The notes: generated from the sequence alone by a model not told the origin. Numbered from the stretch's first letter, positions 37,765 through 49,490 are shown. The stretch is 64,000 nucleotides of DNA from Todiramphus chloris collaris (GCA_025345505.1 JANVCC010000018.1:2961727-3025726), one strand, 5' to 3'. Made by a program: numbers and translations.

Positions 37765-38262
37765 GGAACTTACACCATGTCCACCATGATCCCCAGGTCC
37801 CTTTCCCCTATGCTGCTCTCTAATAGATCAGTCTCCAACCTGTACTGGTACTGGGGGTTGTTCTTGCCCAAATGCAAGACTCTACACTTGCCCTTGTTAT
37901 ATTTCATTAAATTTCTCCCTGCCCAACTCTCCAGCCTGTCCAGGTCTCTCTGGATGGCAGCACAGCTCTGGTGTGTCAGCCACTCCTCCCAGTTTTGCAT
38001 CACCAGCAAACCTGCTGACAGTGCACTCTGCTCCCTCATCAAGGTCATTGATGAATATATTGAATAGCACTGGTCCCAGTACCAACCCCTGAGGGACTCC
38101 ATGAGATACAGGCTTCCAACTAGACTGTCCCACTGACCACAGCTCTCCGACTTCTTTCTTTCAGACAGTTCACAATCCACCTCACTACCTGATCATCCAG
38201 ACCACATTTTCTCAGTGTAGCTGCAAGGATGCTGTGGAGGTTGATGCCAAATCTTTATATGC
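37765..38262 (-). mobile_element. Internal CR1 LINE fragment lacking its 3' end
   Basis: Covers only the RT core, from the '[13 protein letters not shown]' segment (37800-37860) through the catalytic box (about 37996-38009), GVPQG (about 38080-38095) and upstream sequence to about 38262. The usual 3' UTR and ORF2 C-terminus are missing on the left. That is unusual, because target-primed insertion starts at the 3' end. Positions 37841-38100 match 47781-48040 with four differences and no gaps. The catalytic box reads FAGD instead of FADD, and two bases are missing near 37966. Confidence 0.93.
37770..38180 (-). pseudogene. CR1 RT core remnant with mutated active site
   Basis: Overlapping minus frames together spell the RT palm. 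37897-38133 gives '[20 protein letters not shown]', '[20 protein letters not shown]' and then garbled '[14 protein letters not shown]'. 37770-38180 resumes the correct frame as '[20 protein letters not shown]' and '[14 protein letters not shown]'. The first Asp of the catalytic pair is Gly, and a 2-base deletion shifts the frame; both lesions recur in the copy at 47.8-48.1 kb. It cannot encode an active polymerase. Confidence 0.88.
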
Positions 38263-39604
38263 TCCAATATTTCAGGGCCTACAAGCACCAATACAATGTG
38301 TAAGGATTTTAAAATGTAACATTTTAAGGCATATGTTGACGGGAAGTGTGTAAAGGGGAAAGAAACAGAGTGACCCTCGTGAAAAACATTCCTTCAATTG
38401 TACAGTCAAATGCCAAATCTTAGGATCTGTTACACCTTAGGTCACCACTCTGTTGTGTTTATATATGCCCAATGTGCCTGAATAAAACATGTTCCACTCA
38501 CTGCTTATGTATCTTCACCGAGTTTGGTGTCTGTGCTGTATAAGTTAAGTGTACAAAATGCTTCCGTAGTTCCTTTCACTATGACAGAAGCTGCAGAATC
38601 ACTTGTTTCTTCCATTGCCTAACTCCAAAGCCTTGTTTATTGATCTGGTTCATGTTAGACATGAAATTATTTGGATGGATCTGTGCCATCTTGTACACTC
38701 TCAGTCATGCTTTTCCCTCATTGCTCTGTTTTGCTCAAAGCACAGCCTTTGGACCCTGCATACCCCTACTCACCAGTGCTAGTACCTTATGTATGTAGGA
38801 GAACAGCTTTTTTTAAGCCACTCCAAAGGCAGCCCTGTATGTTGGGGACAAACAGAAATCAAAGTCAGCAGTGTTTTGAGAGTCAGGAGATGCTCTTTCA
38901 AAGAATTGCCTAATTTGGTCCAAAGTGCTCTTTCCTGAGAAAAAGGTGATTCCTACAAACTCTTCTGATGGAGTTGGACTAAAGCACACTAGTAAAAGAA
39001 AATCAAATTAAGCCAATTGTCTAACAATGTGGCCAACTGGTATGGTCAAGTCATGTCAATACTATTAAATCCTTTTGATCTTCAGAAAAGTGTGGCTGCA
39101 CTGAATCTACTTTTTTGTATCATTCCCTGGCCTTGTTACCTTCTGACCCGTGTCCAGGACATACTAAGATAGGACTGCTTGGCACAGCAGACACCATTTT
39201 TATGCTGCAATTACACTGATGACTCCATTGCAGGTCTTGGGAATGTTCTTTGTCACACTTTAATTTACTAGGCTAGAAGCAACCTAAGGGACTAGATTTG
39301 TTCAGCATTTGGTCACTAAACATCTCTGCACTTCCTCTCCAGGAGGTAAGAATCATGGACCAGATACCTTGTAAATGTTGCTGAAAACCGAGATCCCAGA
39401 TGATAAAATGTTTTAATTACTTTCCTTAAGAAAGGAGGTTAATTCCATTTTCTCAGTCAGTTTCTTGTACAAATTGTTCTGGTTATTTTTCTTCTTTCTT
39501 AAATAGCCATGCAAGTTTGAATAAAAACATATTTTCTTAACATTCCGTCTTGGGAGAGTAGCTGGGGAAAGGGATTAGGTATCCATTGAAGTCAAAGTCA
39601 CGTC
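38263..39604. other. Unique noncoding DNA
   Basis: No gene or repeat recognised. An 80-codon + frame at 38671-38913 has no domain. Confidence 0.5.
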
Positions 39605-40250
39605 ATACGTTCCAATCCCCTGATTGTCTTTGTGGTCACTTGCTGGACTCACTCCAGTGTGTCTGTGTCTATCTTGATTGGTGAGACCAGAACTGGCCAC
39701 AGCACTTCAAATGAGTCTCACCAAGTCTGATGTGCTGGCAAGGCTCTTCCTAATGCAGCCCAGGATCTTACTGGTCACCCTTGCTGTGAGGGCACAGTGT
39801 TGAGTCTTGTTCAAATTCTTGTCCTCTAGTCTCTAGACTTTTGGTCCCCAGCCTGTACTGGTTCATGGAGTTATGAGTCACCAAGAACAGGATTTGTCTT
39901 TCCTTCTATTGAATTCCATGAGGTTCCTTTCAGCAAATTTCTCCATCCTGTCAAAGTCCCTCTGAATAGCAGCACACTCAGCTGGTGTTCCAGCCACTTC
40001 CCCCAGTTTCTTATAATCTGCAGATACTCTAAAGTTGCACACAACTCCATCATCCAGGTCATTCATGAAGAGGTTAAACAGTATTTGCCCAAGTACTGAC
40101 CCTTGAGCACACCTCTGGGTATCAGCCTCCAGCTGGACTTTGTATCACTGATCACAAGCTTCTGAGCATGGCAGTGCTATCAGTTTTCAGTCCATTTATC
40201 TACTGATGTTTAATCAACTTGTTTATGAGAATACCCTCCACATATCCACC
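39605..40250 (-). mobile_element. Old internal CR1 LINE fragment lacking its 3' end
   Basis: Runs from 'gttccaatcccctgattgtc' through 'ggactcactccagtgtgtct', 'accagaactggccacagcac', 'ccaggatcttactggtcacc' and 'cagcacactcagctggtgtt' to the region upstream of GVPQG (about 40100-40250). The frames are broken; the minus frame 39878-40066 still shows 'CAAIQRDFDRMEKFAERNLM'. The 3' about 350 bp expected on the left is absent. Confidence 0.88.
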
Positions 40251-43200
40251 ACCCTGTTGCCTCTGTATGAGACATTGAATATTTTATGAGTTTATATCTT
40301 ACTATGTCCCACACCTATGTCTTGTGTTTGGTCTAAACCTGACATCCAGGCCGTAGTGGGATGGGAGGCACCAAAGTCCTGCTATGCAGAACTCACCCTT
40401 GATCCTGATTTTCTCTCCCAGTACGCTCCTGGCCATTATTTCCTATTACTTTATGTTGTGAAATGTTACCTGAGTTCTACCTAAAATAGCTCTATCTGAG
40501 AATCAGCCATATTGGTATTTCTTTGTAGTATTTTTTAAAGAAAAAACAACACTTCTCAACAAATGTAATCCAACCTAAAAACATTGATGATTTTCTGATT
40601 AAAATCTGGAGCCTTTGTTTTGTTCTTCTTCCCTTTCCTACCCAACCCTTGGCTCTTTTCCTTACAAGAATTTCATAGAAAGGCCTTTTGAAATGACCCT
40701 TTTTTTATCCTAGTTCTTCAAGGACTTTGATGAAAGTTCTTGTCTTTCTGGTGGTATTTGAGGTGTCTAACCCTAAAAGGCATGTATTTCTCTTATCCTC
40801 CTTAACAAATCTCAATTTTGAAATGGCTTTACACATCAGGTAACAAGAGTTATACATGTTGGCTTAAACAGGGTATCAGAGACTAGTCCTTAAAATCTGT
40901 GTATTTATATTTAGCTTACACATCTGAAGACAGGGTAGGTCACAAACTTCAGTGCTGAAATTCCAAAGCAGGCACTGCTTGTTACACAAGGGATTAATTT
41001 GATTCTGTATTTAGATTAACAGTACTCACATAAATACTGAATTAGAGCTGATGTCAATCTTTTATGCTAATTGCCAGTTAGACCCCGCACAAAGACACGC
41101 TTTGCTTGGACCACTTTTGTAAGATTGCTATCTATCTACTGTGGAGAGATTTACGCATTTGCTTTCCATTAGCATTAATAGGAGCTGTCCACATACATCA
41201 CTCATCGCCAGTAAGAAAAGATAAAGTCCTGCTAAGTTCAGACAACACAGGCTTTCCCAACTGAAAAAATGTATTAATAATAAAAAACCTACAAAGCAAA
41301 TATCTGATACCTGAGCTGTGTAGTAGCACCATGATAGGAAATAAAGTGGTCTATGAAGTGATTGCTTCAAAGGGAAGCAATGTTTGGCTATTTCCAAATA
41401 TCTCCTAAAAACTCATATAACTCCTCCGTTATTGGTAAAAACATAAATAAAGCAAATAGCTGCAGAGGAAGGAGGAGGAGCACGATCATAATTATTTCAA
41501 CTGTTCTTTTTATTGTCCTTTATTCTTTTCTGCAAAATAATGATAGATCCAGTAAAATGGCTTGTTAGACGTGTACAGACAACAAAGGTTGCTAGAAATA
41601 ATGCCAAAAAAAAAAAAAAAAAAAACCCAAAACCAAACACCAAAACACAAAAAACCCCACCATTTTTTAGCTAATCCAGATGTAACTGGGCATCAGATTA
41701 TTTAGGCTAAGAAGTTAAAGATGTCCAGATGCAATGCTGGCTGCTTTGCTCCTTGTTTCTGTTCTTTACGAAGCTGATGTTATTAATCTCACTAGGCCAG
41801 GAAAACACATAGAACATGGGCCAGGACTCCCTGGTACTTGGCATTGGACCAGCCCTGATTATTATCTTTGTAACTGTATGATATGATGACATTTCAAAAA
41901 TAAAATTGTTTTTCCCTTTCTGGTAATGTAAATCTGGATTGATTCTAGAGAGGTTACATTAAAGTAACAGTGAATAATCCAAAGAGACAAGTTTCATCCA
42001 CCAGGTTGCCATCGTTTAAACCTCTGTGTAGGACTGACTACCGTTTTTTAAAGGAATGCTACAAACAAGTTGCCAAAAGTCTTATCTGTGTTTCAACATA
42101 CATGCACACATCTAATTTTTTGTTTCCTTCTATAGTTAAAAAAACAAATTTTAGCATTAATTAGAAGTCATTGGTACAGTACTGTGCCATTAAAACTCAC
42201 CTGTTAGAAAGCCAACTTGATGCAACGTTACATTTTGCAATTCATGCCTAATCACTTGACACTAATGAAGCTAGCAAAGGGAACGTTGTGTGCATGTGTG
42301 GTGTGTGACAGAGGGCAATGAATGCTTTCTCTTCAGAAAACATCATTTTGTCTGAATTAAAATATCTTGTGGGATTATATCTATTTTTAAATATTTTTTG
42401 AGGTTCACATGTAAGTCTAACAACATTTCTTTCCTTTTTTTTTTTTTTATTTCTTACAGGGAACACATAGTTTTGGCTTGCAGATGCCATAGTGTTCTGT
42501 GCCATTGAGCATATTTTATTTAACTTCAAAACATCCCAGATAAGCTCCTGCCATGACTCCAAGTGCCTGTGGTAGAGCCTGAATGTCTTCTTAGGAAAGA
42601 CAAAGAGCCTTAAAGAAATAGAATACGCAGAATCTACCACTTCCCCTGAAAAGTTATCCTGATGGATCCGGTGAGCTCTTGGCAAAAAATATGAGGTTTC
42701 AATTTATCCAGCCACAAGATTATTGGATATTATTCCTCTGTCTCTTTCTTACATTAAGGAGACTTCCAGTGTAACATGTAAGCCCCCTGGATAGGTAACT
42801 CTGCTTGAGCTGATATAGTTCATGAACAGATACAGTTCATTTGGGTTTTGGCAAAGGTTTTACTACTGGCCTTGATTATTAGGTGGAGAGGAACAATTCC
42901 TCTCTCTTAAGGAACCCTGTGGCAGCCAAAGGTTAGATTGATTTTGGCTGCCATGGAGCAGCATTTTTCCACTTTATCAGATGTCTGATAAGCTTGGATT
43001 CACACTCAATACTCAGTCCAAACATACATTGAATTTATGTAGAAAGCTGTTTGAAAAGAAACAAACATAAGTGATACTGATAACTTAGAAAAACTTTGAC
43101 ACCTGCATGAATAGATGGGGAGAGTGGGAACAAGCTGTTGCACTTGGCAGGGAAATGAGGAAAAAAAAAAAGAATGAAAACTAGTAAATTGCTTAGATAT

Positions 43201-44394
43201 TGTGACTTACAACATTCAGAGAAACTCTGAATAAGCTGCTGAATTGAATTCATTACTTTGTTAGGGTTGTCTGAGATCCTCACAGAAGAAGTACCACTTG
43301 TTTCTTATCTGTTCAGGATGTATCACAAGGAAATACAGACTGGAAGGCAAACAGGCACGTAGATACTAAGAACAACCTTTGTGGACTCATTTATAGCACA
43401 GTACTGTAATGGGATTTATAGCACAGTAGCAGTGTGCAGAGCCCTACTTGTAATTTACACAGCTCAAAAAAAAAGAAGGTAAAGAAGCCAAAGAAGCCAT
43501 GGTGTAAATGTAAAGAACATGAAACTATGCATCTATGTCGAAGTATATGAATGGGGTGATAATATTTTAATTAGGAAGCTTTATTTGTTACAGACACAAG
43601 TCATTCTGAGGGTTCACAAAAGGATCCGGTAGGAAAAAAAAAAAATTAAAAAAAAAGATTAGAGTGAACCTTCCAAAAAAAGAGGCTGGCAATGAAAAAG
43701 AAAACATTGTTCCTGTGAGCACTAAGAATGACAGAAGCTTTAGAAAAAGTGTAGCATTGATAGTTTACATCTAAAACCTTTCAACCAACAACGTTGACAC
43801 CCTCCATAAAAAATAAAGCAAATCCTCCAAAAATTGCAGTTATTCCATAGATATATATACGTGTAGGCAGACAGATGTGAAAGAAGAGATACTGCGATAG
43901 AAGAATATCAAAAAAGAACGGAAATGGCCGATTCTTTCTTTGTGACATATTTTCTCTCTCATCCTTGCATATTTGCATTAAAGTGATTGTGAATAATGTA
44001 CATTTGACCAGTGCTGTCTGCGGAACTAATGCCTATTAAAGTGATGGGAAGTAGCATATGTTGTGCCTTGGGCAGAGAAAGTCCAATCACCCCCACTGTG
44101 TGCAAGTCTCCAACTAAAATGCAGGACAGCCTGGGTTTTATCCTAAATGAACCCAGCAGGGAGAAACAGGACATAGTCCCTCATTCCACATTTAAGCTTC
44201 TAAAGTAAGGTTTAAAGAGTTAGATTCAGAAAAAAGGAACGGTAACATCCATCATTTAATTTACACTTGGTGCTAATGTTATTTTATCTTTTACTGGTGT
44301 TATCAATACAAAGAAAAGCAGTAAGGCAGGGGTAGTGGACATGTATTCAGTTGTTTCAAGAACCAAGATGCATTTGCTTGATTAGTACCAAAAG
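40251..44394. other. Unique AT-rich noncoding DNA
   Basis: No gene recognised. A20 lies at 41606-41625 and short A tracts at 43630-43660. A 145-codon minus frame (42248-42685) is the longest non-CR1 frame here; it has a lysine-rich stretch from an A/T run, no recognisable domain and no convincing coding bias by eye. Confidence 0.5.
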
Positions 44395-44452
44395 AAAAAA
44401 AAAAAAAAAGGGGGGGGGGGGGGGGGGGGAAAAAAAAAAAAAGAAAAAAAAA
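44395..44452. repeat. A15-G20-A homopolymer composite
   Basis: A run of A (44395-44409) is followed by twenty consecutive G (44410-44429) and then by A-rich sequence to 44452. The G run can form a G-quadruplex in principle and is also a place where read errors are likely. Confidence 0.9.
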
Positions 44453-45532
44453 ACCAAACCAAAAAAAGCCACCACCTCCACTGCTCCACTCCTGCTATTC
44501 CTTCACATTTTCTGCCAGTGCACAATTTTGTCAGTAATTGCAAAATGGTTTGGGTTTGTTTGGTTTCATTTTTATGTTCCTGCACTGTACTAGAAATGTT
44601 CTGCTATTTGAACAGTTTGTAAAGCTTTTTGAGTCGTATTACATAATCTTTCCAACGACCTCCAGCATCAAGTTCAGATCTAAAGCAGTCTTTCTTCTAC
44701 CTGTCTGAACTTGATAGCTGGGGAAAAAAAAAAAAAGGCAATTACAGAACTGTATGAGAATAACAAATTCAGCTGAACTAAGGAAATAAAATTTGCCGAA
44801 TTGTCATGTTTAGATCTGTAGCAATGAATTTTGCTTCATTACCTTCAGCTTTACAAAAAGGAGAGGGGGCTGGGGTAGAAGGGAAAAGAGGAAAAGCCAT
44901 TGTTTTGTTGTTTTTTCTTTTTATATAGTATTCATAGGAGCAATTTGTTTCCATTTCCAATGAAATAAATCTGACTTAAATAGAAATGTATCTCTTAGTG
45001 ATGTGGAAAAACATTTGCTGCCAATGTAAATCAGGAGCAAGTGCAGTGAAATGAATGGATCGGCCTGGGATCCCAATTATAGTGGTGCAAGTTCTGAATA
45101 TCCCATGGACCTGGGATTACTGCACAGAAGGGAAATTGAAATTTCTTCTTTATTTTCAGCATAAAGGTTACCCAAATAGTTAATTTAATTTATAATTTTG
45201 GTACCAGACTATTAGCATGCCTTAGACATGAACTATTGCTGGGTGAGAGTTTTGTAGTTGATACTTTCCATTATCTCTTCATAAAGCCTAAACAAAAAGT
45301 TCTGACACCAGCTAAAGTCAAAACTTGCATTAAAGCTACTGCTGAAATCCAGGTCTAGATTTGTAGATTTGTAGTCTGAAATTCATTTACATCCCAGCCC
45401 CATAATCCAAAGAAGTGAGCTGTTCATTTGCACTTCTACTCAGTCAGTGACTGTAGATACAAAATATCCCCCTTTTTTTCAGTTTATTGCTGATGCTATT
45501 TAACTTTATAAGGTAATGGGTAAAGAGAAGGG

Positions 45533-45564
<32 letters not shown>

Positions 45565-46429
45565 AGAGAGAGAATGTATTGTTAAGATAATTACAAGAAA
45601 AGGCTATTCCCATTAACAAAGCTTAAATTATATGATTAAACTTCCATTATTTTCCTCTCTGTTGCCTAGGAAATCTAGACTGGCTTTGGAGGAATTATTT
45701 TAGCTTTTATTTCCTCCTTTTTCTTATCTTCTCTGAATAATTCCTTAATACCAGATAATAAAAAAACTATTAAATACTCAGAGACCCCAGCTGGATTCCA
45801 CCACAGTAAGCATCCTACCTCCACACACTGTAGCTCACCATTGCTTTAAGCCACCCTAAGCACATACAGCTGAAAAAGTGGGCAGCCTCACCCAAGGCCT
45901 TGCAGCTCTGCCCCTTCCCTTGCTGTTACCATTTGGGACTATAGACTCCCACTGTAAACTGGATCCTCAAACTGATCTTGCTAAAGATGAAGACGAGAGG
46001 GGTATGATTACAGTTTAGGCAAATCATTCAGATGACTATTCAATGCGAAATACAAATCAAAACCAAAACAACAACAACAAGAACAACAAAAGACTGGCAT
46101 GAAAAAGGTAAAAATGTGTAGGTGCAGGTGGCAGGTTTTCATACTACAGTCCACTAGATCAGTTTGATCACTCAAGAGCCAGAGCTTTAACAAATGAACA
46201 TCCTATTCAAACATCTGCCAGACTGAACAGATCAAGAAAAAAGTGCTCCTTTCCCCTTGAAAGGAACTGAAACACTTGCAGACCTGACCTTGGCCTTGCT
46301 TGGTTGCATCTAGTCCTGGTTACCTTTACTGGGCCTGATCCTGACTCTGACTCCAGCTCATGAGCTCATGTATCCACCTCCATGGTGTTGCCTTATGCCC
46401 TGGGCTGGGGTCTGCCCCCAGCTGCCCCC
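44453..46429. other. Mostly unique DNA with poly-A/GA tract
   Basis: No gene recognised. A29 followed by GA repeats lies at 45533-45573. A short stretch at 45018-45110 ('gtaaatcaggagcaagtgca') looks like part of an old amniote hairpin-type repeat. Confidence 0.5.
45533..45573. repeat. Poly-A plus (GA)n tract
   Basis: Twenty-nine A followed by about six GA units. Confidence 0.95.
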
Positions 46430-47010
46430 AGTCCTGCTCCAGAGGTAGGATTCAGGTCAAGATTAAGACACTCAACTTCGATGTCTATGCACAGGTGTCT
46501 AAACAGGCAGGAAGTGTTTCTGCTCCAGTTGTCAGTACAGATATAACCAATGAAGTCAGTAGAATTGTTCAGGGTTATTTTCCCAGCTGGCACAGTTTGG
46601 CCACCCACACAATTTAAACTTTCCTGGCCTAAATGAGATGGGCAGATCCAAATGCCCGATTGGGAAAATTCTTTGGCCTATGCTAATTCACCTGAGCCTG
46701 GAAGATATTACAAGGGTATCTTGATCTCAGTGAAAAACATAATACAGCCCTGGTCCCTGGCATTGTTTCATTTCCTAGAATAGGTATCACTTAGATGTCC
46801 ACCTCAAGATGACATGAATTGCTCTCCAAGCTCCATTGACTGTATTACCTAAAAGTTTGTTTCAAGTACTTATCCATAGGTGTCTAGTGATACTTGAAAT
46901 AATGTAGGATATTCCATGAAAAGAGTCCAAGTCTCTTATATGTCCTGTGTCATATCTAATAACCTGACTTGGATGTCTTGGTTACTCAGTAGTATCCAGC
47001 CCCCTAAAGC
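46430..47010. repeat. Fragment of the palindromic dispersed family
   Basis: The block near 46945-46985 ('tgtcatatctaataacctga', 'cttggatgtcttgg') aligns with 'catcatatctgtcagtgttg' and 'cagatgtcttggatatccag' of the 16.4 kb arm. Outer parts ('aggattcaggtcaagattaa', 46447; 'ctccaagctccattgactgt', 46825) resemble the 35.7 kb relative. Old and diverged; the boundaries are approximate. Confidence 0.5.
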
Positions 47011-47153
47011 ACTATGGGCACAGATGACTCAGTCAAGCCATTTGAATGTCTATCTCTCTCTCCCTTCCTTGTTCACAGAATCACAGAATGTTAGGGGTTG
47101 GAAGGGATCTTGAAAGATCATCTACTCCAATGCCCCTGCCAGAGCAGGAACAC

Positions 47154-48115
47154 CTAGAGCAGCTCACACAGGAACACATCCAGGTATGTTTTAAATGTCT
47201 CCAGAGAAGGAGACTCCACAACCTCCCTGGGCAGCCTGTTCCAGTGCTCCACCACTCTCCCAGTGAAAAAGTTTCTTCCTGTGCTTATATGGAATCTCTT
47301 ATGTTCCAGCTTGCACCTGTGACGCCTTGTCCTAGCAGTGGACGTCACCAAGAAGAGCCTGGCTCCATCCTCCTGACATTCACCCTTTATGTATTTATAA
47401 ACATTACTGAGGTCACTCCTCAGTCTCCTCCAGGCTAAAGAGACCCAGCTCCCTCAGCCTTTCCTCCTAAGGGAGATGTTCCATTCCCTTAATCATCTTT
47501 GTGGCTCTGTGCTGGACTCTTTCAAGCAGTTCCCTTTCCTTCTTGAAGTGAGAGGCCAAGAACTGGACACAACATTCCAGATGCTGCCTCACCAGGGCAG
47601 AGTAGAAGGGCAGGAGAACCTCTCTCCACCTACTAACCACACCCCTTCTGATACACCCCAGGATGCCATTGGCCTTCTTGACCACAAAGGCACATTGCTG
47701 GCTCCTGGTCATCCTGCTGTCCACCAGGACCCCCAGATGCCCTTGCCCTACGCTGCTTTCCAACAGGTCAGTCCCCAACCTGTACTGGTACTGGGGGTTG
47801 TTCTTGCCCAAATGCAAGACTCTACACTTGCCCTTGTTATATTTCATTCAATTTCTCCCTGCCCAACTCTCCAGCCTGTCCAGGTCTCTCTGGATGGCAG
47901 CACAGCTCTGGTGTGTCAGCCACTCCTCCCAGTTTTGCATCTCCAGCAAACCTGCTGACAGTGCACTCTGTTCCCTCATCAAGGTCATTAATGAATATAT
48001 TGAATAGCACTGGTCCCAGTACCAACCCCTGAGGGACTCCACGAGATACAGGGCTCCAACTAGACTCTGTCCCACTGACCACAGCTCTCTGACTTCTTTC
48101 CTTCAGCCAGTTCAA
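47154..48115 (-). pseudogene. CR1 ORF2 RT palm-to-C-terminus remnant
   Basis: Three minus frames cover the enzyme's C-terminal half. 47837-48115 carries '[20 protein letters not shown]' and the active-site box as FAGD. 47467-47847 carries '[20 protein letters not shown]' and '[20 protein letters not shown]'. 47154-47351 carries '[20 protein letters not shown]' and ends in frame. The shifts between them come from a 2-base deletion near 47906 and further changes near 47470-47360. The catalytic Asp-to-Gly change and the 2-base deletion are shared with the copy at 37.8-38.2 kb. Confidence 0.9.
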
Positions 48116-48364
48116 AATTCACCTCACTACCCAATCATCCACAGCACACTTCCTCAGCTTAGTTGTGAGGATGCTGTGGGAGATGATGTCAAATGATTTA
48201 CTCAAATCAAGATTCAACACATCCACTGCTATCTTCTATCCACCTGGTTATTTATTCATAGAAGGCTATCATGTTGGTCAAAAATTACTTCCCCTTGGTA
48301 AAAACATGTTGACTGCTTCTGATGACCCCCTTGTCATTGATATGCCTAAAGACAGTGTCAAGGA

Positions 48365-48970
48365 TCAGTTGTTCATCACCTTTCCAGTGATGGAGGTCAA
48401 TCTGACTGGTCTGTAGTTACCCAGGTCCTCCTTCTTGCCCTTTTTGAAGACTGTAGTGACATTTGCTTTCTTACAGTCCTCTGGAACCTCTCCTGTTCTC
48501 CATGACTTGCTAAAGATGATGGAGAGTGGCCTAGCAATGACTTTTGACAGCTCCCTCAGCACTTGCGGGTCCATCCCATCAGGGCCCATGGACTTATGTA
48601 CATCCAGATTGCTCAGCTGATCCCTAACCCAGTCCTCGTCAATCAAGGAAGTCTCATCCTCTATCCTGACTTCCTCTGGCACCTCAGTGGTCTTGGGCTC
48701 CTGAGGACAGTCTCTAGCAGTAGAGACAGAGGCAAAGAAGGCATTCAGTAACTCCACCTTCTCTTTATCCTCTGTCACCAGGGCACCTGCCTCATTCAAT
48801 AGTGGGCCTAATTTGGCCCTAGTGTTAGTTTTGTCTATAATGTATTGGAAGAAGCCCTTTCTGTTGTCCTTGACCTCTCTTACAAGGTTTAACATCAAGG
48901 AGGCCTTAGCTTTCCTAGCTGCCTCCCTACATCCTCTGACAACAGCCTTATATTCATCCCAAGTGGCCAT
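48365..48970 (-). pseudogene. CR1 ORF2 linker and RT N-terminal fragment, 201 codons
   Basis: The frame covers the region between endonuclease and RT ('REVKDNRKGFFQYIIDKTNT', 'GPLLNEAGALVTEDKEKVEL', 'LNAFFASVST'). It then has the first RT blocks, 'HKSMGPDGMDPQVLRELSKV' and 'VTTVFKKGKKEDLGNYRPVR' followed by LTSITGKVM. These are in the expected CR1 order. The frame stops right after that block because one base is missing near 48380; the downstream part continues in another frame. Good conservation for 200 codons shows limited age. There is no intact ORF2. Confidence 0.92.
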
Positions 48971-49103
48971 CCACTCCTTCCATGATCTAAAGACTCTTTT
49001 CTTCCACTTGAGTTTTCTCAGCAGTTCCCTATTTAACCATGCAGGTCTCCTGGCTCCCTTTCTTGATTTCCTACCTGTTGGGATGCTCTGATCTTGAACC
49101 TGG

Positions 49104-49490
49104 AACCTGGTTTGTGCTTGTTGACCTTTGTCCTTGTCCTGTTGTTGTGTGCCACTGAAAAGAGCCTGACCCCATCCTCTTAACTCCTATCCTTTAGATA
49201 TTGATAAACATTGGAACGATGCTCCTCGGTATTCTCCAGGCTGAACAGCCCCAGGTCTCTCAGCCTTTCTTCATCACAGAAATGCTTCCCATCTCAGTAT
49301 CTTCATAGACTCCACTGTATTCTCTCCAGTAGTTCCTTGCCTCTCTTGAACTGGCAGTCCCAGAACTGGACACAGTACTCCAAATGTGGCCTCACTAGGG
49401 CAGACTAGAGAGTGAGGAAAACCTCCCTCAACCTGATGGTCACACTTGTATTAATGTACTCCAGAAAACTATACCTAAACAGCTTCCAAA
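49104..49490 (-). mobile_element. Second CR1 fragment fused to the 47-49 kb copy
   Basis: Begins within the ORF2 C-terminal/3' region ('gttgttgtgtgccactgaaa', 'gagcctgaccccatcctctt') and runs to 'gtactccaaatgtggcctca' and 'ctcaacctgatggtcacact'. Divergence is greater than in the neighbour. Its own 3' UTR is missing at the junction, and it is not found on the far side of the neighbouring CR1 (left of 47074). Confidence 0.9.

Larger units (their letters stand above)
47074..49103 (-). mobile_element. Longest CR1 LINE copy, about 2 kb
   Basis: The 3' end at 47074 reads 'cacagaatcacagaatgtta', an octamer repeat complement. Minus-strand frames then give the ORF2 C-terminus (47154-47351), the RT thumb region (47467-47847), the palm with GVPQG and a mutated FAGD box (47837-48115), and the linker plus first RT motifs (48365-48970). 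Sequence past 48970 still matches CR1 upstream of the RT. The 5' part, including the endonuclease, is missing, and the element is joined at about 49104 to another CR1. The 3' UTR type fits a younger bird subfamily. Confidence 0.95.

Noticed and set aside
42248..42685. 145-codon minus frame
   Set aside because: Contains a lysine run from a T tract, no recognised protein family, no supporting splice or promoter context.
47476..47958. 160-codon + frame
   Set aside because: It is the antisense shadow of the CR1 RT on the minus strand.
37841..48040. Direct repeats of a CRISPR or satellite type
   Set aside because: The repeated segments are CR1 copies; there are no regularly spaced short repeats with unique spacers.
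48435..49091. Several + strand frames of 60-92 codons
   Set aside because: Antisense shadows of the CR1 linker/RT region.
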